From positions 1 through 64,000 of the forward strand of contig NZ_NPDZ01000003.1 of NCBI RefSeq assembly GCF_002811875.1: a stretch of 64,000 nt of DNA, given 5' to 3'. The notes beneath the pieces are model-generated. The model did not search any database. It was not told the origin of the DNA and saw only the letters and a program-made list of their open reading frames with translations. The first letter of the stretch is position 1. Every line of letters begins with the position of its first letter. This DNA comes from Leptospira perolatii (GTDB lineage: Bacteria; Spirochaetota; Leptospiria; Leptospirales; Leptospiraceae). Position numbers and translations under genes: made by a program. Below, one piece after another: positions 39,523 to 48,934 of this stretch.

Positions 39523-40446
39523 ATGAAGAATAGAACGTTTTGGAAAAAACACTACGTGTTAATGACTGATAGCGAAGAAATCGAAAGGAATCTGGAATAT
39601 ACTGTTTTTCGATCTGCTGCAGAGATTTTCGAAATGCCCTGCTTTCTAGTAGGAAAGAATGCAAAGAGCATCCTAATTAGCCCAGGATCCGGCGGCCACT
39701 CCTACATATTTGCAGAACTAGCATATTATTTATATCGAAAAGGATATAATGTTTTCATCATGCCGAAGCACGGAGGCTATTCGGTTAACGACCTTATACC
39801 GCGCCACATCGACGCGCTTACTCATATTTCTCATGACTATAATCAAAAAATTGGAATATTCGGAGAAGGTTTGGGTGGTTATATCGTTTTCTATTTAGCT
39901 TTAATGAATATACCGGCAAAAAGTATTATTTGTCAAAACTCTCCGGCTATCCTAACTGAAAAAGAATACCAAGAGGCACTTTTAAACGATGGTGGGTTGT
40001 GGGAGAATTCTTCAAGAAAGCGTAAAATACTACTTCCGATTGCAAAGACTTTAGTAAATTGGTTTCCGAATTTCAAGTTGCCCATTTCGTCCTATCTGGA
40101 TTGGAAGGCAATCATTGATGACGATCCGGAAAATAGAATCTTGGAAAAACCATTGGTAGAGAAAGGTTATCTGAAAGATCCTGATTTCGACAAATGGTAT
40201 CCATTAGAGGCAATCATGTCCATGGTTTCAACAGAACCACCTGCTCCAATCTCATCATTAAAAATTCCTACAATGTTTCTCCTGGATTTAAAAGGACCCA
40301 CGCCTTCCTATATTCGGAATCTATACAATCGTCTGCCTCTAACGAAAAAGAAACTAGTTGAAATCAATGGAAGTGTCTACTGGATGCTCTCTCATCCTAA
40401 AGAAGAGTCTGAGATTATCTCTAACTGGTTTACAGAAACGCTTTAA
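39523..40446 (+). CDS. Alpha/beta-hydrolase fold protein lacking the nucleophile Ser
   Basis: The ATG at 39523 gives 307 residues. The fold is seen in SILISPGSGGHSYIFAELAY and YNVFIMPKHGGYSVNDLIPR. At the nucleophile elbow the sequence is GIFGEGLGGYIVFYLAL, so the GxSxG Ser is Gly. Asp in MFLLDLKGPTPSY and His in MLSHPKEE could be remnants of the triad. Either a non-enzymatic member or one with a displaced catalytic residue. TTG 39502 is an alternative start. Confidence 0.72.
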   Translation: MKNRTFWKKHYVLMTDSEEIERNLEYTVFRSAAEIFEMPCFLVGKNAKSILISPGSGGHSYIFAELAYYLYRKGYNVFIMPKHGGYSVNDLIPRHIDALTHISHDYNQKIGIFGEGLGGYIVFYLALMNIPAKSIICQNSPAILTEKEYQEALLNDGGLWENSSRKRKILLPIAKTLVNWFPNFKLPISSYLDWKAIIDDDPENRILEKPLVEKGYLKDPDFDKWYPLEAIMSMVSTEPPAPISSLKIPTMFLLDLKGPTPSYIRNLYNRLPLTKKKLVEINGSVYWMLSHPKEESEIISNWFTETL

Positions 40447-40497
40447 TCAGCCTGAGTAGCAAAAATCGACTACAAAGTAGATAGCATAGAGGCCTCA

Positions 40498-41139
40498 ATG
40501 GATATTCTAAAGCAGCTTTCTTCTCAGAAAGGGGATAGAACCGAAAAATCCAATCGTAGTGTTGTAGACAAATGTTTAAAGAAACATGATTTACTAAATG
40601 AAATTTCTTTTGGTCTATCTAATGATGCTGATACGAAGCTGCAAGCGGACTGCGCGGAAGTTTTTGCAATGGTTTCTGAAGTAAATCCGGATTTAGTAGT
40701 TCCGTTTGCCAAAAACTTACTCCCCTTGCTTTCTAGTAAGGATACAAAAGCAAGGTGGGAAACGGTTCATGCTCTGGCGTTTATTTCGGAAAAGATTCCT
40801 AAGATCATTTCTTCGATTTTACCGAATTTAGAAAAACTGATTCAAACCGATAAAAGTACAATCGTTCGTGACCATGCCATAGATACTGTTTCTAATTATT
40901 CAAAGACTGGAAAAGCGGCATCCGAAGAATCTTTTAAGGTCTTAAAAGTAGCTTTAAAAGAGTGGAAGGACAAACATGCGAAGCAAGTATTCAAAGGCTT
41001 TTATCATATAATGATTTTGCAGCCATCCTACAAAAAGGAAATACTTGCACTCGTATCGCCTTACGCGGATTCTTCGAAAGGCGTCGTAAGGAAAGAGGCC
41101 GAAAAGATTCTAAAGAAAGCAGAGAATGAATTCGCCTAA
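40498..41139 (+). CDS. HEAT-repeat-like protein
   Basis: The 213-residue helical protein has repeated units such as DADTKLQADCAEVFAMVSEV, DTKARWETVHALAFISEKIP and KSTIVRDHAIDTVSNYSKTG, typical of HEAT-like repeats that form protein-binding surfaces. There is no signal peptide. Partner unknown. It is monocistronic with a weak purine-rich leader. Confidence 0.75.
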   Translation: MDILKQLSSQKGDRTEKSNRSVVDKCLKKHDLLNEISFGLSNDADTKLQADCAEVFAMVSEVNPDLVVPFAKNLLPLLSSKDTKARWETVHALAFISEKIPKIISSILPNLEKLIQTDKSTIVRDHAIDTVSNYSKTGKAASEESFKVLKVALKEWKDKHAKQVFKGFYHIMILQPSYKKEILALVSPYADSSKGVVRKEAEKILKKAENEFA

Positions 41140-41303
41140 CTTAGTTCCCGTGGCTCGCTTCGGATTGTTTCGAAAACTTGATCTAAATCAGTTTTTTAGA
41201 AACAGTGATTTTTTCTGAAAAAGCTTGTTTCTATTTAAGAAATTATTAAAGTCAAATTTCTATTCTTGTTTCTCCTTTTGGAAAAACAAACTTGGAGGAT
41301 TCT

Positions 41304-41687
41304 ATGAAGAATTTGAAACTTGGGACTTTAATTTTTGGGGTTTCATTCGTTCTACTCAATGCATTAAATGCTCAGCAAGGCCAGGGACCAAATATGCAAA
41401 ATCATCCTTGCTTGAACGATAAACAAACTCATTGTGCAGGCGTCCAACCCGGGCAGGGCAGAATGTGGAAATGTCTCAACAATCATATGCCCAAATTGTC
41501 CGAGCAATGCAAAGCCCATGTGATGGGAATGAAAGGTGATATGCACGGCAAAATGGGAGCTTGTTACGAGGATAGAGAAAAACACTGCGCTAATATGCAA
41601 CCAGGGCAAGGTAGAATTCTTCAGTGCTTGAAAGAAAAAGAATCCGAGCTTTCTCCAGAATGTAAGGCGGTGATCAGTGGGAAGTGA
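41304..41687 (+). CDS. Secreted cysteine-rich repeat protein
   Basis: The ATG at 41304 after GGAGG gives 127 residues with a signal peptide (about 1-22, ending LNAQ). Two repeats follow: DKQTHCAGVQPGQGRMWKCL (about 34-53) and DREKHCANMQPGQGRILQCL (about 86-105), each with partner Cys. This is the Cys-rich GLG1-type repeat (PF00839-like) found in many bacterial secreted proteins. Function unknown. Confidence 0.82.
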   Translation: MKNLKLGTLIFGVSFVLLNALNAQQGQGPNMQNHPCLNDKQTHCAGVQPGQGRMWKCLNNHMPKLSEQCKAHVMGMKGDMHGKMGACYEDREKHCANMQPGQGRILQCLKEKESELSPECKAVISGK

Positions 41688-41833
41688 AAGTTAGCAAGTA
41701 ATGGAATGCTTTGGTCTAGAATAAAACTTCAGACTTCGGTCTGTTGAAGCGTTTGGAAAAAACGAGTCTATCATAAAAATATAGTTTCAAAAGATTAAAA
41801 GTAGATCGCCTATGACCAAGTAGGAGATTCACT

Positions 41834-42238
41834 ATGAGCTACGAAAACAAGTCGATGAAAATTGCTACGATCACCGTACGATCGTTGATGGGTTTATTAT
41901 TTACATATGCCTCGATTGCAATTTTGTTCAAATTAGTGCCTCAACCGGAACAGACCGGTAACATGAAGATATTTATGGATGGCATCGCGGCATCCGGGTA
42001 TCTGCTCACATTGTTAAAGTTAACTGAGCTTGCTTGCGGAATTGCATTGCTCACGGGATATTTTGTACCGTTAGCGCTGATAGTCATTTCTCCAGTAATC
42101 GTAAATATTTTCTTTGTTCATTTGTTTTTGGCGCACGAGGGATTGCCGATTGCTATCTTTCTAGTTCTAGCAAATAGTTTCCTAGGATACAGCTATCGAA
42201 AACATTTTGTGACAGTATTGACAGCGAAAAAACTTTAA
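41834..42238 (+). CDS. DoxX-like membrane protein
   Basis: The 134-residue protein has four membrane helices: about 12-33, 55-75 (LLTLLKLTELACGIALLTGY), 80-100 and 105-125. The segment KLTELACGIALLTG is the DoxX core motif. DoxX-like proteins are found in thiol and redox complexes, but the specific role is unknown. An AGGAG site precedes the ATG. Confidence 0.82.
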   Translation: MSYENKSMKIATITVRSLMGLLFTYASIAILFKLVPQPEQTGNMKIFMDGIAASGYLLTLLKLTELACGIALLTGYFVPLALIVISPVIVNIFFVHLFLAHEGLPIAIFLVLANSFLGYSYRKHFVTVLTAKKL

Positions 42239-42243
42239 CCTAC

Positions 42244-42296
42244 CAGTTCCACTTGGAACCTATATGCGCCAGGAATAGTTCATCCATGGCGCATAA
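42244..42296. terminator. Convergent terminator region
   Basis: GTTCCACTTGGAAC forms one small hairpin. TATGCGCCA (42263-42271) pairs with TGGCGCATA (about 42287-42295). The site lies between two convergent genes. Confidence 0.5.
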
Positions 42297-42319
42297 GAGC
42301 GCTGTACACCTAAAGTAGT

Positions 42320-42769
42320 TTACTTCCAATAAGCCAGTACCATTCCGATCACTTGTAAGCTGATAAAATAGTAACCTGCGTTAATTCCGAACAATTTCCA
42401 AGGTTTTCCTTCAAACGCAACTGAGTTTAATGTCAAGGGAACAATAAAGCCGAGCCACGTATAGAATCCGCCATAGAATCCCATTAACCAAGGAATCGCC
42501 GGACCATGTACTTGCAGCATGGTTTTGTCATATAAAAAATTCCAAACAAACGCATTGTGAGCAAAGACCCAGGCCATCAAAAAAGAACCAATGACCATTA
42601 AGCCCATAGACTTTACCATTTCCATTGTCGGCGGTTTTTTGCTCATATCTATTCCAACTGCCGCCGCCCAGGCTTTCCCAAAGAGCGGGCCGTACCAAAT
42701 ATTGCCTATGACAATATTGATAACCACAGCAGTTAGGATCGCCAGATAGTTTAAATTCATGTTTTCCAT
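42320..42769 (-). CDS. DUF1761-family membrane protein
   Basis: The 149-residue protein has four helices. It begins with YLAILTAVVINIVIGNIWYG and PLFGKAWAAAVG, the DUF1761 hallmark of WYGPLFGKxW. Later comes LMGFYGGFYTWLGFIVPLTL, then FEGKPWKLFGINAGYYFIS. Function of this family is unknown. Transcribed convergently to the DoxX-like gene. Confidence 0.88.
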   Translation of the reverse strand: MENMNLNYLAILTAVVINIVIGNIWYGPLFGKAWAAAVGIDMSKKPPTMEMVKSMGLMVIGSFLMAWVFAHNAFVWNFLYDKTMLQVHGPAIPWLMGFYGGFYTWLGFIVPLTLNSVAFEGKPWKLFGINAGYYFISLQVIGMVLAYWK

Positions 42770-43004
42770 GACCTTACTCCAAACAAATCAAGTGGCATAA
42801 ATATATTACCAAATCGAAATGTCGTCACCAAGATTTCCTGTTTGAACCTAATTGTTCGAATTGAGACTGTAATGAATTAAGCTTTAGTTCTAATATTTCA
42901 TTCCTCAAAGTGTGAAAAAATGCACCAAAGTCGATTTTAAAATCTTGCCACTAAAGAATTTTTTGAAAAATGAATGCGTGAGATAATCATAATATTGGGG
43001 AAAT

Positions 43005-43574
43005 ATGAGGAAATTAGTGTTATTCATGCATTCATCTTTGGATGGCTTTGTCGCTGGAACAAGCGGAGAAATGGACTGGATCAAAGTGGACGACGAAATG
43101 TTCGAGTTTGCAGGACAAAGAACGAATGAAGCAGATACTGCATTATATGGAAGGGTCACTTATCAAATGATGGAGAGTTATTGGCCGAGTGCAGGAGAGC
43201 AACCGAATGCAACCAAGCACGATTTGGAACATTCTAAATGGTACAATCAGGTTTCGAAAGTAGTGGTCTCGAAAACATTGCAAGAGGCTAGCTTAAAGAA
43301 TACGAAAGTGATTAGTAAAAATATCCCGGACGAAATTAGAAAACTAAAAAGCTTATCTGGAAAAGATATTTTGGTTTTCGGAAGTCCGACTACGATGCAC
43401 GCGCTTATGCATGAAAACTTAATCGACGATTATTGGATTTTCGTAAATCCAATTTTGTTAGGCGCTGGAATTCCTTTGTTTCAGAATATAAAGGAAAGAA
43501 CGAAACTGACTCTGGTGAAGAATCAGACTTTTCGCTCTGGAGTAGTTTGTCTGCATTATACTCTTGAAAAATAG
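43005..43574 (+). CDS. Dihydrofolate reductase-family/RibD-like protein
   Basis: The 189-residue protein starts MRKLVLFMHSSLDGFVAGTS. ADTALYGRVTYQMMESYWPS (about 46-65) and LSGKDILVFGSPTTMHALMH, then LIDDYWIFVNPILLGAGIPL, are the motifs of the DHFR/RibD-like reductases. Paralogous in fold to the protein at 23625. Physiological substrate unknown. Confidence 0.88.
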   Translation: MRKLVLFMHSSLDGFVAGTSGEMDWIKVDDEMFEFAGQRTNEADTALYGRVTYQMMESYWPSAGEQPNATKHDLEHSKWYNQVSKVVVSKTLQEASLKNTKVISKNIPDEIRKLKSLSGKDILVFGSPTTMHALMHENLIDDYWIFVNPILLGAGIPLFQNIKERTKLTLVKNQTFRSGVVCLHYTLEK

Positions 43575-43587
43575 ATTTTAGGAATAT

Positions 43588-44766
43588 TCAAACAGAAGCA
43601 GATTTCCAATTCTCGATCGAAGGTAAATTCCTGGTTCTATATTCAATCGGAGTCATTTTCATCGCATGACGAAAAACTCTGTTGAAAGTCGACTTGGAAT
43701 TGAACCCCGCCGCCAACGCGATGGAAAGAATCGATTGATTTGGTTCTTGTAAAAGCCATTTGCAAGCTTCTTCTATTCTAAACTGGTTTAGAAATTGATT
43801 ATAGTTTTTCCCAAATTCGCTATTTATGAATTCGGAAAGTTGCGCAGGTTGTATTGGAAATCCGTAAATCGATACCTCCTGCGCAAAAGATTGGATGGGA
43901 AAATCCTCTGTCAGATAAACTTTCTCTATCTCCATTAGGGATAATATGCAGTCCTTTAAAGACTTCCGATTTAAATTCGAAATTCTAGAGTGTCTGTATC
44001 CTCGAATTCTATGACGTAGGAACATTGGTTCGAAGAATCTTCTATCGAGTGCATAGATTGTAAAAATGCAAATGCTAGCAAGAGCAGAACCAATTTTTAA
44101 GAAATGATCTCCTGGCAAAAAATGATCCGCCAATGCGATTGCCGCTGAAGCAAAGGTTAATAAAAACAGAAGAATCGCAATTGCGCGAATTTCTTGCCAA
44201 AGTGAATCTTTTCGCGACCACAACCGAATAGAATGAAAAATTAATAAGCCTGAATAGAATAGAATGGATAGTTTGGGACTCAAAGCAAGAAAGGCGACTA
44301 CTCCAAAATAAAAATCGATAGAATTTCCATTTTGAGATAATAAAGGAAAGTCAAGAGCGGATTGAGTCACGTTATAAGAATATCTTTCCATTTCCGTTTT
44401 TAGATTTGTCTCTGAAAAGAAAATTGGAACTAACAGGATTACGCAAAGTAGAACCGGAGCAAAGTGAAGCGCAGAAACCTTACTAAGGTGGAATTCTGGA
44501 TCGATTACCTCTCTAAGGAATAAATAGAGTAGGGGACCGATTGAAAGCGCGAATGGCAAATGGGTCATTCTGAGATGGCCGAGCGCTCCTTGCATAAGCC
44601 CAGCGGAAACTAGTCCCATATAGACTTGCCAGAGCATGGTACAAAAAAGAGTACCGGATAACAGATAACGTCCGTGGCCTCGTCCTACGCTCACCAAATG
44701 TCCAAAGCATGCTACACCTGCGACCAGCGCACCGGCAAAAATGAAGTACGTATAAAATTGGTCCAT
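43588..44766 (-). CDS. AraC regulator with seven-helix membrane sensor
   Basis: The 392-residue protein has seven hydrophobic helices in residues 1-245 and an AraC DNA-binding domain at about 285-385. SEFINSEFGKNYNQFLNQFR and LSIALAAGFNSKSTFNRVFR, then MKMTPIEYRTRN, are the two HTH segments. This membrane AraC architecture is common in Leptospira and some Bacteroidetes. Likely responds to a membrane signal. It diverges from the hydrolase at 44837 across about 70 bases, so may control it. Confidence 0.9.
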   Translation of the reverse strand: MDQFYTYFIFAGALVAGVACFGHLVSVGRGHGRYLLSGTLFCTMLWQVYMGLVSAGLMQGALGHLRMTHLPFALSIGPLLYLFLREVIDPEFHLSKVSALHFAPVLLCVILLVPIFFSETNLKTEMERYSYNVTQSALDFPLLSQNGNSIDFYFGVVAFLALSPKLSILFYSGLLIFHSIRLWSRKDSLWQEIRAIAILLFLLTFASAAIALADHFLPGDHFLKIGSALASICIFTIYALDRRFFEPMFLRHRIRGYRHSRISNLNRKSLKDCILSLMEIEKVYLTEDFPIQSFAQEVSIYGFPIQPAQLSEFINSEFGKNYNQFLNQFRIEEACKWLLQEPNQSILSIALAAGFNSKSTFNRVFRHAMKMTPIEYRTRNLPSIENWKSASV

Positions 44767-44836
44767 TCGAGTGCCAAATCCTGATCTGAGTCGATAAGTT
44801 TGAAATCAAATGTTACGCTAACACTGAGGTGTGAAA

Positions 44837-45754
44837 ATGAAAGTAGAAAAATCGAGCTTCTTTGTGAAGAGTAGCGACGGGTATTCGCTAGCTGTTTATT
44901 CTTTTTTACCTTTGGCTTCAAAGCACGCCGATAGAGCGCCAATTCTTGTACTGCCTGCCATGGGTGTTCCGGGAAAATTCTACGTAAAGACAGCTTTGTT
45001 ATTAGCAAATTCAGGGTATCCAGTATATCTACAAGATCTTCGTGGCCTAGGAGATAGTAAGCCTGGTCCTTCCAAGAAGAATGACTTTGGGTACAGTAAA
45101 CTTATTTACGATGATTGCGAATCGGTGGTCGAGTTCCTTCAAGAAAGGCATTCTGTCGAAAAAGTGATTCTATTGGGGCACAGTCTCGGAGGGCAATTGG
45201 GTGCAGTCTACGCAGGGATTCATCCGGAGAGTATCGAGCGTTTGGTCTTAGTTACGACAGCGATTCCTTACTATAAACTCTATGGGTTTCCTAGATCCAT
45301 TCTCTATTTTTGCTACTATAAATTTGCTTCTTTGATTTCTTCGATGCTCGGTTATTTCCCAGGAGATAAGTTGGGAGCAATGGGTAGAAACGCAAGACAA
45401 CTGATGAAAGATTGGTCTCGCATCGGACTTACGGGAATTTTCAGAGACTCTGGAGGAAGCGATTTAGAATGGGCCTTTCCTAGAGTGACTTGTCCGGTTC
45501 TTTCCGTTTCATTTACGGATGACCAAACCTATGCACCTAGAAAACCGGTGGAAGCATTCCACGGCAGAATGATCGGAAGTACGCTTGCTTATTTGTATCT
45601 TTCTCCATCGGATTTGGAAGTGAAAGAGGTTGGTCATTTCGGTTGGATGAAGAACGGCAAGTTTTCTGAGCTTGTCGTTGCTTGGCTTCAAAATGAAGTT
45701 TTGAGACAACCAAGAAACAATGATTCTCAATTGGTTTTAGAAACAAAGCATTAG
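44837..45754 (+). CDS. Alpha/beta hydrolase
   Basis: The ATG at 44837, with GAGG seven bases upstream, gives 305 residues. It contains ILVLPAMGVPGKFY (oxyanion region), VYLQDLRGLGDSKPGPS, the elbow VILLGHSLGGQLGAVYAG (Ser about 118), Asp in SVSFTDDQTYAPRK and His in VKEVGHFGWM. This resembles the YheT/lysophospholipase-like hydrolases. Divergent from the membrane AraC gene. Confidence 0.88.
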   Translation: MKVEKSSFFVKSSDGYSLAVYSFLPLASKHADRAPILVLPAMGVPGKFYVKTALLLANSGYPVYLQDLRGLGDSKPGPSKKNDFGYSKLIYDDCESVVEFLQERHSVEKVILLGHSLGGQLGAVYAGIHPESIERLVLVTTAIPYYKLYGFPRSILYFCYYKFASLISSMLGYFPGDKLGAMGRNARQLMKDWSRIGLTGIFRDSGGSDLEWAFPRVTCPVLSVSFTDDQTYAPRKPVEAFHGRMIGSTLAYLYLSPSDLEVKEVGHFGWMKNGKFSELVVAWLQNEVLRQPRNNDSQLVLETKH

Positions 45755-45844
45755 AATTGTTTTCTATAAAAGTGCTGGAACGTTTCCTGAGAATGATGCA
45801 AGATCATAGAAAGAAAGTGCGGGAAAGAGTTCGGAGAAAATCAT

Positions 45845-46273
45845 ATGAATACTACAGTGCAGGAGTACAAGACTATCTTGGAAGGATTTTTGGAAGCTTG
45901 GAATCGCTCGGACGCATCAAGCGTGGCTTCTTTTTATTCAGAAGATTGTGAATATAAAGACCCGAATGTTCCTGAGGGAATTTTTGGGAAGCCGGCACTT
46001 AAAAGATATTTAATGCTTTTGTTTCGGCGTTTTCCTTATCAGGATTGGGTTCTCACGGAACTTTATCCTCATTCTGAATCCGGAAGTTTTTCTGCGTGCT
46101 ATCGTTTTACCTTTGCCAATCCAAAGAAGGGGTTGGAGTTTAAAGGGACTGGAATGGATCGAATCGAGCTGGAAGACGGTAAAGTCAAACTAAACTGGGT
46201 CTTCTTGAACGCGGAGAAATGGAGAAACTGGATCCAAGAAGAAGAAAGGCTGGCCACTAGCAAAAGCGCTTAG
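45845..46273 (+). CDS. SnoaL/NTF2-like protein
   Basis: The 142-residue protein has YKTILEGFLEAWNRSDASSV, then ASFYSEDCEYKDPNVPEGIF and KPALKRYLMLLFRRFPYQDW. This is the helix and cone-shaped beta barrel of nuclear-transport-factor-2-like proteins. Catalytic residues vary and cannot be assigned. A GGAG-like leader precedes the ATG. Confidence 0.82.
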   Translation: MNTTVQEYKTILEGFLEAWNRSDASSVASFYSEDCEYKDPNVPEGIFGKPALKRYLMLLFRRFPYQDWVLTELYPHSESGSFSACYRFTFANPKKGLEFKGTGMDRIELEDGKVKLNWVFLNAEKWRNWIQEEERLATSKSA

Positions 46274-46313
46274 TAAAATTCGAAAATAGGAATAGGCTGA
46301 GTCAAAATAGTTG

Positions 46314-47012
46314 ATGGAAGAAAGGTTTCTGCAATGGTCCAGTCTCCATCATTTAATATTGATAATCACAATATCGCTACTGGCTCTGCTCATTTTTTTG
46401 GGGCGTTCCAACTCCAGCCAAAAACCGATCAATCAAATCGGATATGCGATCGGCGCAATCTTGATTTTAAACTATATCGTTTACGTAATATATAGAGTAA
46501 AATCAGGTTATTGGGAAATCCGGTACGATCTTCCCATGGAGCTTTGTAACTGGTCCATGATCGTAACCGCTCTGGCCTTATTTACTCACAACCGCACATT
46601 CGCAGAACTTTCCTACTTTTGGGTCATGAGTGGATCTGTGAATGGGGTGATCACTCCTGATCTGCAGGTTACTTTTCCTCATATCTATTTTTTCATATTC
46701 TTTATCGCACATTCCGGTTTAGTGATAGGGTCTCTATTCATAGTCTTCGGTTTGAAACTGTATCCTAGAAAATGGTCCGTACTCAGGACTATTCTATACA
46801 CTGAGTTGTTTTTTATAACTGCCTTTGTAGTCGACTTGCTGTTAGACGGAAACTATGCCTATATCATGGCAAAACCGAGTTCAGGGTCGATACTAGATTA
46901 TTTAGGAGAATGGCCGTATTACTTAGTCAATCTGCAAATCCTCGGAGTTGTTCTTTTTTTTATTTTATATGTACCGTTCTATTTCAAAAATAAGAATGAA
47001 GAGATTGAATAG
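46314..47012 (+). CDS. TIGR02206/YwaF-like membrane protein
   Basis: The ATG at 46314 gives 232 residues with seven hydrophobic helices. LPMELCNWSMIVTALALFTH (about 72-91) is the conserved LPLxLCN motif, and LSYFWVMSGSVNGVITPDLQ and ITFP/HIYFFIFFIAHSGLV follow. The family is of unknown function, about 230 residues long. TTG 46311 is an alternative start. Confidence 0.85.
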   Translation: MEERFLQWSSLHHLILIITISLLALLIFLGRSNSSQKPINQIGYAIGAILILNYIVYVIYRVKSGYWEIRYDLPMELCNWSMIVTALALFTHNRTFAELSYFWVMSGSVNGVITPDLQVTFPHIYFFIFFIAHSGLVIGSLFIVFGLKLYPRKWSVLRTILYTELFFITAFVVDLLLDGNYAYIMAKPSSGSILDYLGEWPYYLVNLQILGVVLFFILYVPFYFKNKNEEIE

Positions 47013-47061
47013 AGGAATAGAATTCTAGTGCGGTTCCACGAAATCCGTCGTCTGAAAAAAT

Positions 47062-48096
47062 ATGAAAGAGGCGCCGATTCCAGAAGACGAAATCAAAAGA
47101 CTCCAAAGCTTGAATGGGCTGCAACAGCTATACGGTCCTGCGGAGGAAAGATTCGACAGAATTACTAGGCTCGCATCTAGATTATTTAATGTACCCATAG
47201 CAATTGTTAGCTTGATCGATTCAGACCGGGATTGGTTTAAATCTGTTCACGGGTTTGCACTGAACGAGACACCTAGACAGGATTCTTTTTGTGGTCACGC
47301 AATTATGAACGAGGAAACATTGGTGGTTCCAGATGCTCTGCAGGATGAACGTTTTGACGACAATCCACTCGTTACCGGAAGTCCCAATGTACGATTTTAC
47401 GCCGGACATCCGATCCATTCCCCAGATGGATATCGCATCGGTACATTTTGTCTAGTCGATCACAAACCAAGACATTTGGATTCCGGAGAAAAGCAAGCTC
47501 TCAGGGACCTCGCGGCCATTGTAGAAAACGAGCTGCAACTCTTTAGATTGAGCAAGGCTCAGTTTGATTTGTTCCAAGAATTAGATGATACACGAAGAAG
47601 GGCTTTGATAGATCAGCTTACTCAAATTTGGAATAAGCATGCAATTTTGGATATTTTACGAAGAGAAGTAGAGGCCTCTAAAGAGCAGGGCCAACCCTTG
47701 GGTCTGATCTTGTTAGACCTGGATCATTTCAAAGCAATCAATGATACTTATGGCCATCCGATCGGAGATTCGGTCATTCGTTACTCTGCAGGAATCTTGC
47801 GATCGGCAGTCCGATCCCAAGATGCATTAGGAAGATATGGTGGAGAGGAATTCATTATAGTGCTCCCTGGATCGAATAGCGAAAGCACTCTTAAAATAGC
47901 AGAGAGGATCCACAAGAGTTTCGAATCCTCAGTAATTCATACTCCAGCAGTTACTCTTACTGTTACGGCGAGTTTAGGCGCAGTGCAATACATTTCTAAG
48001 AACCAGGCGATCGAGGAGTTCCTACAGGCGGCAGATGAGGCGATGTACCACTCTAAAAGGAACGGAAGGAACAGAATTGAATTCAGGGAATTTTGA
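47062..48096 (+). CDS. GAF-GGDEF diguanylate cyclase
   Basis: The 344-residue protein has a GAF domain (about 25-165: LFNVPIAIVSLIDSDRDWFK, DSFCGHAIMNEETLVVPDAL) and a GGDEF domain (about 180-344: DQLTQIWNKHAILDILRREV, LLDLDHFKAINDTYGH, RYGGEEFIIVLPG). The active GGEEF motif is intact. It should make cyclic-di-GMP under GAF control. The second GGDEF protein is at 60841. Confidence 0.93.
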   Translation: MKEAPIPEDEIKRLQSLNGLQQLYGPAEERFDRITRLASRLFNVPIAIVSLIDSDRDWFKSVHGFALNETPRQDSFCGHAIMNEETLVVPDALQDERFDDNPLVTGSPNVRFYAGHPIHSPDGYRIGTFCLVDHKPRHLDSGEKQALRDLAAIVENELQLFRLSKAQFDLFQELDDTRRRALIDQLTQIWNKHAILDILRREVEASKEQGQPLGLILLDLDHFKAINDTYGHPIGDSVIRYSAGILRSAVRSQDALGRYGGEEFIIVLPGSNSESTLKIAERIHKSFESSVIHTPAVTLTVTASLGAVQYISKNQAIEEFLQAADEAMYHSKRNGRNRIEFREF

Positions 48097-48253
48097 GAAT
48101 CTAATTCGATTTTAAAGATTTCCTGCCACTATTGACAAGGTTTCTTCCCCGAATCCAGTTCTTTCTAGCAGTGAGTACCTTAGATTTCTTTGCATAGAAA
48201 TTTTATTTGAATGATAAAAACGGATTCCTGAAAATGATAGGTAGCAAACACTA

Positions 48254-48273
48254 CCTAACACGAGTTAGTTAGG
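48254..48273. promoter_or_regulatory. Inverted repeat CCTAACACGAGTTAGTTAGG
   Basis: The palindrome lies 11 bases before the next ATG. A close variant with CTAACAGGAATTAGTTAG is at 51970-51987, before the RRM gene. Possible shared operator or leader hairpin. Confidence 0.4.
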
Positions 48274-48283
48274 GCTATTTTGA

Positions 48284-48727
48284 ATGACGTTTTTAGCTGA
48301 TGTAATCTGGCCTGCGCTTTATGTAATGCATGGATACTATACACTTTGGCCCTTAATTATTGTCACCGTTGTCATCGAAGCTTTGATTCTGAGACACTTT
48401 ATTCGGCTGCCTGTTGTAAAATCTTTCATGATTTCCTCCGTCGGAAACGCGATCTCCGGTGTGTTCGGAATGCAGCTATTGATCTTTATTCCATTACTTT
48501 TTCATTATATTGCGGATCCTTGGACTGGCGGCACTTTTAACACGATAGGATGGATCGCTACGTTCTTGCTTATGTTCGGAACGAGCGTAGTGATCGAAGT
48601 ATATTCCGTAGGCTTTTTGTTCAGATTAAAAAGAAGAAGACTATGGTTTCCTTTGTTCGCAGGGAATTTTCTCACCTATTTGGTGATCGCGATTTACTTT
48701 AACATAAGCAGCCAGTTACAAATGTGA
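48284..48727 (+). CDS. Membrane protein of unknown function
   Basis: The 147-residue protein has four likely helices: about 10-35, 45-72, 80-103 and 118-140. IVTVVIEALILRHFIRLPVV (about 26-45) resembles a motif in small membrane proteins found near secreted proteins, but no family is assigned. It begins 11 bases after the inverted repeat at 48254. Confidence 0.65.
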   Translation: MTFLADVIWPALYVMHGYYTLWPLIIVTVVIEALILRHFIRLPVVKSFMISSVGNAISGVFGMQLLIFIPLLFHYIADPWTGGTFNTIGWIATFLLMFGTSVVIEVYSVGFLFRLKRRRLWFPLFAGNFLTYLVIAIYFNISSQLQM

Positions 48728-48934
48728 TACGTCTTGGCTAGAAATCGAAAAAGATTTAATTTTATCTAATATATTTTCAGATCGGATCTTTTTGAAAAAT
48801 GTATTTTAGGCTCTCTAATTTAAAGGACACTTTGAAAAACTGGCCAAGAAAACAGATCAGCGCTCAAAAAATAATTCTCCACAACCTTGCTCTAAGACTG
48901 AACAAGTGCCAGGATTCTGATTATAGGTTGTAGG

